NCBI GenBank assembly: GCA_947258385.1
Contig: CAMYII010000083.1
Span: forward strand, 22,204-54,600
Direction: 5' to 3'
DNA length: 32,397 nt
From: Acidiferrobacterales bacterium
GTDB taxonomy: Bacteria; Pseudomonadota; Gammaproteobacteria; Acidiferrobacterales; SZUA-150
Shown one piece after another: positions 25,999 to 32,397 of the stretch. The notes under the pieces are model-generated. The model was not told the origin of the DNA, ran no database searches, and was given only the letters and a program-made list of their open reading frames with translations. A program made the position numbers and the translations under genes. The first letter of the stretch is position 1; each line of letters starts with the position of its first letter.

Positions 25999-26894
25999 GC
26001 GTGATGCCGGCAACGACAGGGCTGCGTGGCAGGATGCGCTTGAGCGAGCCGATGTCACGTCATACCAGTTGGCGCGTGGGTGGCCCCGCGGAACGTTTCT
26101 ATGAGCCCGCCGATGTGGATGATCTGGTGATGTTCATGAAAAACCTGCCACCGGAGGAAGCGCTGTACTGCATTGGTCTCGGCAGCAATCTGTTGGTCAA
26201 GGACGGCGGCGTGCGCGGCACGGTCATCGGCTTGAGCGGTATGTTGAACGGCCTGGCAGTGACCGACGACGGCGTGGTGCGGGCGGAGGCCGGGGTGGCG
26301 AGCGCCAAGGTGGCGCGCTTCAGCGTGAACCATGGTCTTAGCGGTGCCGAATTCCTGGCCGGCATCCCGGGAACCATCGGCGGGGCGCTGGTCATGAACG
26401 CAGGCGCCTTCGGCGGTGAGACCTGGAGCATCGTGCAGAGCGTGGAGACCCTGGACCGCGGTGGTGGTTTGCACACACGGACCCCGGTGGAGTATGAGGT
26501 CGGGTACCGATCCGTCAAGGGTCCGCCTGATGAGTGGTTCGTCGCGGGCCGTTTCGCGTTGGCGCCGGGCACGGCGAAGCAAGGCAAGGCCTTGATCAAG
26601 TCGATGTTGGCCCGACGCGGCGCCAGTCAGCCGACCCAGACGGCCAACGCCGGGTCCGTGTTCAAGAATCCGCCGGGTGATTACGCCGCGCGCCTGATCG
26701 AGCTCTGCGGACTGAAGGGCGTGTGTGAAGGCCGCGCCTGCGTGTCAGACATCCATGCCAATTTCATTGTCAATACCGGCGGGGCCACGGCCGCCGAGAT
26801 CGAGACGCTGATCGAGCGGATCCGGCGGGAGGTCGAGGCCCATCAGGCCGTCAGGCTGGAAAGCGAAGTGCGCGTGATTGGGGAGGCACCATGA
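25995..26894 (+). CDS. murB: UDP-N-acetylenolpyruvoylglucosamine reductase MurB, type II
   Basis: MurB uses NADPH and FAD to reduce enolpyruvyl-UDP-GlcNAc to UDP-MurNAc, the substrate of MurC. The product has 299 residues with an FAD-binding domain ([51 protein letters not shown]). Catalytic Ser221 lies in [19 protein letters not shown]. The short length and this motif order mark a type II (Bacillus/Staphylococcus-like) enzyme rather than the longer type I of E. coli. It overlaps both neighbours by four bases; in E. coli murB lies outside the dcw cluster. Confidence 0.96.
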   Translation: MSVMPATTGLRGRMRLSEPMSRHTSWRVGGPAERFYEPADVDDLVMFMKNLPPEEALYCIGLGSNLLVKDGGVRGTVIGLSGMLNGLAVTDDGVVRAEAGVASAKVARFSVNHGLSGAEFLAGIPGTIGGALVMNAGAFGGETWSIVQSVETLDRGGGLHTRTPVEYEVGYRSVKGPPDEWFVAGRFALAPGTAKQGKALIKSMLARRGASQPTQTANAGSVFKNPPGDYAARLIELCGLKGVCEGRACVSDIHANFIVNTGGATAAEIETLIERIRREVEAHQAVRLESEVRVIGEAP

Positions 26895-27811
26895 GCGCGG
26901 ATCGCTTCGGTAAGGTCGCGGTGCTAATGGGTGGTCTGTCGGCCGAGCGCGAGGTGTCATTGAACAGCGGCCGGGCGGTGCTGGAGGCGCTGCGCCGGAA
27001 ACACGTCGACGCCCATGGAATCGATGCCGATCACGAGGTGCTCAACACGCTCGCCACGGGTGGCTTCGATCGCGTGTTCATCGCCCTGCATGGGCGCGGG
27101 GGCGAGGACGGCGCGATACAGGGCGCGCTCGAGGTGCTGGGTCTGCCGTACACGGGTAGCGGCGTGCTGGCCTCGGCGCTCGGTATGGACAAACTGCGCA
27201 GCAAGCGGCTGTGGGCCGGCGCCGGGATCATGGTGCCGGAGTACATCGAACTGCGCCGCGACCGCGATCTGCAGGACGTCGCACGCTGGCTCGGATTCCC
27301 GGTGTTCGTAAAGCCGGTGCGCGAAGGGTCCAGTCTCGGCATGTCCAAGGTTTATGACGTGGCCGGACTGGATCGGGCCTGGCGAGAGGCGGCCAGATAC
27401 GACCGCCGCGTGCTGGTCGAGCGCTGCATCGACGGCCCTGAATATACGGTGGCGTTTCTCGGTGACGAACCCTTGCCGCTGATAAAAGTGGAGACGCCGC
27501 AGGAGTTTTACGATTACCAGGCGAAGTACCAGCTGAACACGACCTCCTATATCTGTCCATGCGGCCTGGACCGCGAGAGTGAGCGCCGGTTGCAGGAAAT
27601 CGCGGGACGGGCCTACGAGCTCGTCGGCTGTCACGGTTGGGGCCGGGTGGACTTCATGGTCGACCGGCAGGGCACGCCCTATGTGCTCGAGATCAATACG
27701 GTGCCCGGCCTGACCGATCACAGTCTGGTGCCGATGGCGGCCAAACACGCGGGGATAGGCTTCGATGAGATGACCTATCGCATTCTGGAGAGCAGTGATG
27801 TCGAGCGCTGA
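26891..27811 (+). CDS. ddlB: D-alanine-D-alanine ligase
   Basis: Ddl joins two D-alanines with ATP, providing the dipeptide for MurF. The 306-residue product is an ATP-grasp enzyme: VLMGGLSAEREVSLNSG at the N-terminus, HGRGGEDGAIQGALE, YTGSGVLASALGMDK, VKPVREGSSLGMSK for nucleotide binding, and VLEINTVPGLTDHSLVP for the metal site near the C-terminus. Its position between murB and ftsQ is standard for the cluster. The 3' end overlaps ftsQ by 14 bases. Confidence 0.97.
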   Translation: MSADRFGKVAVLMGGLSAEREVSLNSGRAVLEALRRKHVDAHGIDADHEVLNTLATGGFDRVFIALHGRGGEDGAIQGALEVLGLPYTGSGVLASALGMDKLRSKRLWAGAGIMVPEYIELRRDRDLQDVARWLGFPVFVKPVREGSSLGMSKVYDVAGLDRAWREAARYDRRVLVERCIDGPEYTVAFLGDEPLPLIKVETPQEFYDYQAKYQLNTTSYICPCGLDRESERRLQEIAGRAYELVGCHGWGRVDFMVDRQGTPYVLEINTVPGLTDHSLVPMAAKHAGIGFDEMTYRILESSDVER

Positions 27812-28580
27812 GATCACGGTGGGTGGGCGGGACATTACCTACAAAACGGGCATGGTCGCGGCGGCGGCGGTTGTGCTGGCGGCGCTGTCATTGCTGTTCA
27901 TCGATTGGTCGTTGCGGGCCGAGACGCTGCCGGTCAGGCAGGTCAGCTTTGAAGGCGAGTTCAGGAACGTATCCCGGTGGGAGCTCGAGAAAGCGGTGCT
28001 GGCGCACGCTCACAGCAACTTTCTGGTGCTTGACCTGGGTCTCATCAAGGCCGATGTCGAGGCCCTGCCGTGGGTGCGCCGCGCGTCCGTTCGCCGGGAA
28101 TGGCCATCTGGCGTGCACATCGTGTTCAGCGAACAACGCTTCGTGGCGCGCTGGGGCGAAGCGGCCTGGTTGAATGCGTATGGCGAGCTTGTGCATGTGG
28201 GTGAGCTGCAACCGAGCGAAGGGTTGCCGTCTTTGTCGGGACCGGAAGACAGCCATCGGTATGTGCTCCAACAGTATGCCGGCTTTGTCGCGATCCTCGA
28301 AACTGCAGGCCTGCGGATATCCGCTCTGGTGCAGACGGCGCGCCGGACCTGGGAGATACGGCTCGACAACGGCGTGCTCGTGATACTTGGCAAGGAGCAG
28401 CCGGACTACCGCCTGGAGCGTTTCGCGCGCGTGTATCGATCCGCGCTTGGCCGTCATAGGGAGGCGATCAAGCGCGTGGATCTGCGTTATAGCAACGGGT
28501 TCGCCGTGCAATGGGCGAACACAACAAGACCCGGACCTGCTTCGTTCCCGAAAACTGGGGATGACAGAGCAAAGGGGTGA
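27798..28580 (+). CDS. ftsQ: Cell division protein FtsQ
   Basis: FtsQ is a bitopic protein that links the early cytoplasmic and late periplasmic parts of the divisome through FtsL and FtsB. The 260-residue product has a short cytoplasmic part, one membrane helix (about residues 18-36), a POTRA domain beginning PVRQVSFEGEFRNVS (about 46-115), and the FtsQ beta domain up to about residue 245. VDLRYSNGFAVQW near the end is typical. ATG 27798 follows GGAG at 27787-27790; a GTG one codon upstream is less well placed. ftsA begins three bases after its stop. Confidence 0.95.
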   Translation: MSSAEITVGGRDITYKTGMVAAAAVVLAALSLLFIDWSLRAETLPVRQVSFEGEFRNVSRWELEKAVLAHAHSNFLVLDLGLIKADVEALPWVRRASVRREWPSGVHIVFSEQRFVARWGEAAWLNAYGELVHVGELQPSEGLPSLSGPEDSHRYVLQQYAGFVAILETAGLRISALVQTARRTWEIRLDNGVLVILGKEQPDYRLERFARVYRSALGRHREAIKRVDLRYSNGFAVQWANTTRPGPASFPKTGDDRAKG

Positions 28581-28583
28581 GAG

Positions 28584-29825
28584 ATGGCAAAGAAAGAAGA
28601 TGAAAAATTGATTGTCGGCCTCGATATCGGCACCTCAAAGGTTCTGGCCATCGTCGGCGAGCTCCTGCCCACCGGAGAGATCGAGATCATCGGCGTCGGG
28701 CATCATCCTTCCCGAGGGCTGAAGAAAGGCGTGGTGGTCAACATCGAGTCGACTGTACAGTCCATACAGCGTGCCGTTGAGGAGGCCGAGCTGATGGCGG
28801 GCTGCCAGATTCACTCGGTCTATGCAGGGATCGCGGGCAGCCATATCAGCAGCATCAATTCCCACGGGATTGTCGCCATCAAGGACAAGGAGGTTGGCCC
28901 CAGCGACGTGGACCGCGTGATCGAGGCCGCGCGCGCGGTGGCCATTCCCGCGGATCAGAAAATTCTGCATGTCGTGCCTCAGGAGTTCGTGATCGACAAG
29001 CAGGAAGGTGTGCGCGAGCCGATTGGCATGTGCGGCGTACGTCTGGAGGCCAAGGTCCACATCGTGACCGGCGCGGTCAGTGCGGCGCAGAACATTATCA
29101 AGTGCGTGCGCCGCTGCGGACTGGAGGTCGACGATATCATTCTCGAGCAGCTCGCCTCCAGCATCTCGGTATTGACCGAGGACGAGAGGGAGCTCGGTGT
29201 CTGCCTGGTCGATGTCGGAGGCGGGACGACAGATATCTCGGTCTTCACCGACGGGGCCATACGCCATACCGCCGTCATACCCATCGCCGGTGACCAGGTG
29301 ACCAACGATATCGCCGTTGCGCTTCGCACCCCCACGCAGCACGCGGAGGATATCAAGAAAAAATACGGCTGCGCCTTGACGCAACTGGCGCGCAGCGACG
29401 AGAGCATTGAAGTGCCGAGCGTCGGTGACCGGCCGCCGCGCCAGCTTTCCCGGCAGACGCTGGCCGAGGTGATCGAGCCGCGTATCGAAGAGCTCTTCGG
29501 TCTGGTGCAGGCCGAACTTCGCCGCAGCGGTTTTGAGGATGTCATCGGATCGGGCATCGTGCTGACCGGTGGCAGCTCAAAGCTCGAAGGCATGATCGAC
29601 CTGGCCGAGGAGATTTTCCATATGCCCGTGCGCTTGGGCATACCGCAGTTCATCGGCGGGCTGACCAATGTCGTGTACAACCCTATCTATGCCACGGGTG
29701 TGGGGCTGGTGATGTTTGGAGCGAGAAGCCAGGACGGCAAGGATTATCTGTACCACGGCGAGCCAGGGACCGGGCTCAAGGCAATAATCAACAAAATGAG
29801 AAGCTGGTTTCAGGGAAATTTCTGA
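28584..29825 (+). CDS. ftsA: Cell division protein FtsA
   Basis: FtsA is an actin-like ATPase that tethers FtsZ to the membrane and recruits later division proteins. The 413-residue product begins with LIVGLDIGTSKVLAIVGE (phosphate 1), contains the inserted 1C (SHS2) domain in the region of about residues 80-165, VDVGGGTTDISVF (phosphate 2) and GIVLTGGSSKLEG (adenosine site). The last residues, AIINKMRSWFQGNF, form the amphipathic membrane-targeting helix. The ATG follows GGGGTGAGAG. A 57-bp gap separates it from ftsZ. Confidence 0.97.
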   Translation: MAKKEDEKLIVGLDIGTSKVLAIVGELLPTGEIEIIGVGHHPSRGLKKGVVVNIESTVQSIQRAVEEAELMAGCQIHSVYAGIAGSHISSINSHGIVAIKDKEVGPSDVDRVIEAARAVAIPADQKILHVVPQEFVIDKQEGVREPIGMCGVRLEAKVHIVTGAVSAAQNIIKCVRRCGLEVDDIILEQLASSISVLTEDERELGVCLVDVGGGTTDISVFTDGAIRHTAVIPIAGDQVTNDIAVALRTPTQHAEDIKKKYGCALTQLARSDESIEVPSVGDRPPRQLSRQTLAEVIEPRIEELFGLVQAELRRSGFEDVIGSGIVLTGGSSKLEGMIDLAEEIFHMPVRLGIPQFIGGLTNVVYNPIYATGVGLVMFGARSQDGKDYLYHGEPGTGLKAIINKMRSWFQGNF

Positions 29826-29882
29826 TGTCCGGGATTAATCAATTAAACACGGTAACAAGAGCAACTCACAGGAGGCGCTGTT

Positions 29883-31016
29883 ATGTTTGAGCTGATGGAT
29901 ACCTACGGCCAGCAGGCCGTTATCAAGGTCATCGGTGTCGGAGGTGGAGGAGGCAACGCCGTTGATTACATGGTTGCCGCCAACATCGAAGGCGTCGAGT
30001 TTATCAATGCCAACACGGACGCGCAGGCGCTGAAGAAAACCGGCGCGTCCAGCGTGCTGCAATTGGGCACGAATCTGACCAAGGGGCTGGGTTGTGGCGC
30101 CGATCCCAAGATCGGCCGCCAGGCGGCGGTCGAGGACAGGGAGCGGATCGCCGAGGTCCTGGACGGCGCCGATATGGTGTTTATCACCGCGGGCATGGGC
30201 GGTGGCACCGGTACCGGCGCCGCCCCGGTCGTGGCACACGTGGCCAAGGATCTGGGGATACTCACGGTCGCGGTCATCACCAAGCCCTTCCCCTTCGAGG
30301 GCCGCAAGCGTATGGCCGTGGCCGAGCAGGGCGTGAAGGAGCTCGGCGAGTATGTAGATTCCGTCATCACGATACCCAATGAGAAGCTGCTCAGCGTGCT
30401 GGGCAAAGAGGCCAGCCTGTTGGGCGCCTTCGCCGCGGCGAACGAGGTCTTGCAGGGCGCGGTTCAGGGTATCGCGGAGCTTATCACCCGGCCCGGGTTG
30501 ATCAATGTCGATTTTGCCGATGTGCGCACCGTCATGTCGGAGATGGGCATGGCCATGATGGGTTCGGCCCTGGCATCGGGCGAACAGCGCGCGACGGACG
30601 CGGCGCTGGCGGCCATCTCGAGCCCCTTGCTTGAGGACGTCAACATTGCCGGTGCCCGTGGTATCCTGGTCAACGTCACCGGCGGTCCGGACATGTCGAT
30701 CGGTGAATTCGAGGAGGTCGGTAAGACGGTCAAGGAGCTGGCCTCCGACGATGCCACGGTGGTGATCGGGACCGTAATCGATCCGGAGATGCAGAACCAG
30801 TTACGCGTCACGCTGGTGGCGACCGGCCTGGGGACCGAAAAGAAACGGCAGCATCCCTACAAGGTCGTTAAAACCGGTACGGGCACGGTGGCCTACGAGG
30901 AGCTGGACACACCGACCGTGATCCGGCATCGACGCAGCGACCGGACGGGCGTGGCGGCGGATTCGAATCTGGAGTATCTGGATATTCCCGCTTTCCTGAG
31001 AAAGCAAGCGGACTGA
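29883..31016 (+). CDS. ftsZ: Cell division GTPase FtsZ
   Basis: FtsZ is the tubulin homologue that forms the Z-ring. The 377-residue product has the N-terminal nucleotide fold with GVGGGGGNAVDYM, the tubulin signature GMGGGTGTG (residues 104-112), the T7-loop segment near NVDFADVRTVM, and a short linker. It ends in the C-terminal peptide LDIPAFLRKQAD, which binds FtsA and ZipA. A near-perfect AGGAGG (29870-29875) stands seven bases before the ATG, stronger than the sites of the other dcw genes, in keeping with FtsZ being needed in excess over FtsA. Confidence 0.98.
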   Translation: MFELMDTYGQQAVIKVIGVGGGGGNAVDYMVAANIEGVEFINANTDAQALKKTGASSVLQLGTNLTKGLGCGADPKIGRQAAVEDRERIAEVLDGADMVFITAGMGGGTGTGAAPVVAHVAKDLGILTVAVITKPFPFEGRKRMAVAEQGVKELGEYVDSVITIPNEKLLSVLGKEASLLGAFAAANEVLQGAVQGIAELITRPGLINVDFADVRTVMSEMGMAMMGSALASGEQRATDAALAAISSPLLEDVNIAGARGILVNVTGGPDMSIGEFEEVGKTVKELASDDATVVIGTVIDPEMQNQLRVTLVATGLGTEKKRQHPYKVVKTGTGTVAYEELDTPTVIRHRRSDRTGVAADSNLEYLDIPAFLRKQAD

Positions 31017-31149
31017 ATCGCCGCAACAGGGTCGCCGAATTGGCGTTAGGCCGTTGGTCGGTCTATCTTTACCGGTGGCGCGGTCCTGAATGGGCGGAAT
31101 ATGGACGGCGTTCGGGGTTTGCCCTTAAATGCTATCCAAATACCTGGGC

Positions 31150-31222
31150 TATACTGTAAGATTTCAGGGTCCCGATGGGGACGGCGTGAGGGGCGAATAG
31201 GGAATCGGTCCCCAAGGTTTTT
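31150..31222 (+). promoter_or_regulatory. Candidate lpxC promoter and leader with alternative hairpins
   Basis: TATACT (31150-31155) is a good -10, but no strong -35 stands 16-18 bp upstream. Downstream, GTCCC (31169-31173) can pair with GGGAC (31178-31182), or TGGGGAC (31176-31182) can instead pair with GTCCCCA (31208-31214), followed closely by TTTTT (31218-31222). The two folds exclude each other. The rest of the 280-bp ftsZ-lpxC gap holds no gene that I can see. Confidence 0.35.
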
Positions 31223-31296
31223 AAAGGGTTCACTCGGACGTTGGACCCGGAAAAATAAATAACAGTATTAAACAACAGAGAATCTTCGAATACAGA

Positions 31297-32208
31297 ATGA
31301 TAAAACAGCGCACGCTGAAGAATACCATTCGGGCAACGGGAATAGGGCTGCATACAGGGGAGAAGGTCTATTTGACCTTGCATCCGGCAGCTATCGACTC
31401 GGGCATTGTTTTCCGTCGCGTGGATCTGACGCCTCCTGTGGCGATACGCGCCTGTCCTGAGAACGTGAGCGACACGCGGCTGTCGACGACATTGGCCACC
31501 GACGGGCTCACGGTATCGACCGTTGAGCATCTCATGTCCGCCTTCGCGGGACTGGGAATCGATAATGCCACCGTCGAGCTGACGGCCCCGGAAGTCCCCA
31601 TCATGGACGGCAGCGCCAGTCCGTTTGTGTTCCTGATCCAGTCGGCGGGTATCCACGAGCAGGACGCGCCGAAGCGCTTCATGGCAATCAGAAAAAAGGT
31701 CCGCGTGGAAGACGGCGACAAGTGGGCGATGTTCGAGCCCTATCAGGGGTTCCGGGTCTCTTACACCATCGAATTCGATCACCCGGTTTTCACGGATTCC
31801 TGCCAGACAGCCAGCATTGATTTCTCCACGACCTCGTTCGTCAAGGAAGTGAGCCGCGCCCGGACCTTCGGGTTTCTGAGCGATCTCGAGCTGCTGCAGC
31901 AGGCCGGGCTGGCGCGCGGGGGCGGGTTTGATAACGCCATTGTCATGGACAATTATCGTGTGCTAAACAATGATAATCTGCGGTATAAAGATGAGTTTGT
32001 AAAACATAAAGTGCTGGACGCCATCGGCGATCTCTATCTTTTGGGCCACCCCTTGATCGGTTCGTTCAGCGCGCATAAATCGGGTCACTATTTGAACAAT
32101 CGTCTGTTGCGCAAGCTGCTTGTCAGTGAGCAGGCCTGGGAGCTGCTGACGTTTAACGAAGTGGAGCAGTCTCCGATTGCATTCACGCAGGCGGCCGCGG
32201 CGATTTAG
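31297..32208 (+). CDS. lpxC: UDP-3-O-acyl-N-acetylglucosamine deacetylase LpxC
   Basis: LpxC catalyses the committed step of lipid A synthesis, a zinc-dependent deacetylation in the cytoplasm. The 303-residue product begins [20 protein letters not shown], as in the family. Zinc ligands are His78 (in [10 protein letters not shown]), His237 and Asp241 ([11 protein letters not shown]), and the catalytic HKSGH motif follows near residue 262. Length and motifs are complete. A leader of up to 280 bp separates it from ftsZ. In E. coli LpxC amount is set by FtsH proteolysis through a C-terminal tail; the tail here is AFTQAAAAI, with hydrophobic Ala-rich ends of that general kind. Confidence 0.97.
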   Translation: MIKQRTLKNTIRATGIGLHTGEKVYLTLHPAAIDSGIVFRRVDLTPPVAIRACPENVSDTRLSTTLATDGLTVSTVEHLMSAFAGLGIDNATVELTAPEVPIMDGSASPFVFLIQSAGIHEQDAPKRFMAIRKKVRVEDGDKWAMFEPYQGFRVSYTIEFDHPVFTDSCQTASIDFSTTSFVKEVSRARTFGFLSDLELLQQAGLARGGGFDNAIVMDNYRVLNNDNLRYKDEFVKHKVLDAIGDLYLLGHPLIGSFSAHKSGHYLNNRLLRKLLVSEQAWELLTFNEVEQSPIAFTQAAAAI

Positions 32209-32247
32209 TGCTATACCACTGGGAACAGGCAGGTAAACAATAAAATC

Positions 32248-32397
32248 ATGAATATCATTTTTTTGTCCAGGAAGGCCGGCAGCAACCGGCACGTGAGCCT
32301 CACCCACCGCCAGTTGCTCGTGATGACATTGGCCGGCGGGGTGTTTTTGCCGATATTCTTAGGGGTGTTGCTGTTCCAGATCCAGGGCATGGTGGCG
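32248..32397 (+). CDS. N-terminus of a membrane protein, probably M23-family peptidase (partial)
   Basis: The ATG at 32248 opens a frame of 50 codons to the right edge: MNIIFLSRKAGSNRHVSL, then a hydrophobic segment (about residues 23-43). This layout, a short basic head followed by one membrane helix, and the position directly after lpxC match the M23-type metallopeptidases found there in several gammaproteobacteria. The catalytic domain lies outside the window, so the assignment rests on position and the head alone. An AGGCAGG stands upstream, somewhat far from the ATG. Confidence 0.6.
   Translation, partial: MNIIFLSRKAGSNRHVSLTHRQLLVMTLAGGVFLPIFLGVLLFQIQGMVA

Overview
The window reads as an ordinary, well conserved stretch of a GC-rich gammaproteobacterial chromosome. 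The evidence is the gene order: algW/degS next to petABC-sspAB, an lpoA-yraN-SIS isomerase block diverging from rsmI, rnpB just before mraZ, and a complete division and cell-wall (dcw) cluster ending in ftsZ-lpxC. MurE carries the meso-diaminopimelate signature and the lipid A enzyme LpxC is present, so the cell is Gram-negative. A bc1 complex indicates respiratory metabolism. I cannot name the genus; a Chromatiales-like or Pseudomonas-like relative is an inference from synteny only. I see no mobile element, CRISPR array, tRNA gene or phage remnant.

Region 1 (1-5560): the start of a membrane-anchored DegS/AlgW protease (minus strand) diverges from petA-petB-petC, which end at a strong hairpin. 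Then come sspA, sspB and a macro-domain protein whose ribosome-binding region lies in a hairpin touching its GTG start. A 12-bp-stem hairpin closes this block.

Region 2 (5560-11370, minus strand): lpoA, yraN, a GmhA/DiaA-type sugar isomerase, rfaE2 (heptose-1-phosphate adenylyltransferase) and a GlcD-type flavoprotein form one tight operon. It serves peptidoglycan synthesis control, LPS heptose supply and probably 2-hydroxyacid oxidation. A separate outer-membrane beta-barrel gene lies downstream with its own candidate promoter and palindrome.

Region 3 (11430-13630): rsmI converges with a DUF4124 secreted protein gene, followed by the RNase P RNA gene and the dcw promoter, with 10-bp-phased MraZ boxes in front of mraZ.

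Region 4 (13630-32397): mraZ-rsmH-ftsL-ftsI-murE-murF-mraY-murD-ftsW-murG-murC-murB-ddlB-ftsQ-ftsA-ftsZ, mostly with overlapping stops and starts, then a 280-bp leader, lpxC, and the first 50 codons of a probable M23-type envelope peptidase. Together these make UDP-MurNAc-pentapeptide and lipid II, build the divisome, and commit UDP-GlcNAc derivatives to lipid A.

No wholly new system is evident. The points most worth a second look are the hairpin over the macro gene's start, the SIS protein that keeps GmhA catalytic residues in the DiaA locus, an unexplained short reading frame between it and rfaE2, the palindrome around the petA promoter, the PLWY motif in cytochrome b, and the alternative hairpins in the lpxC leader.
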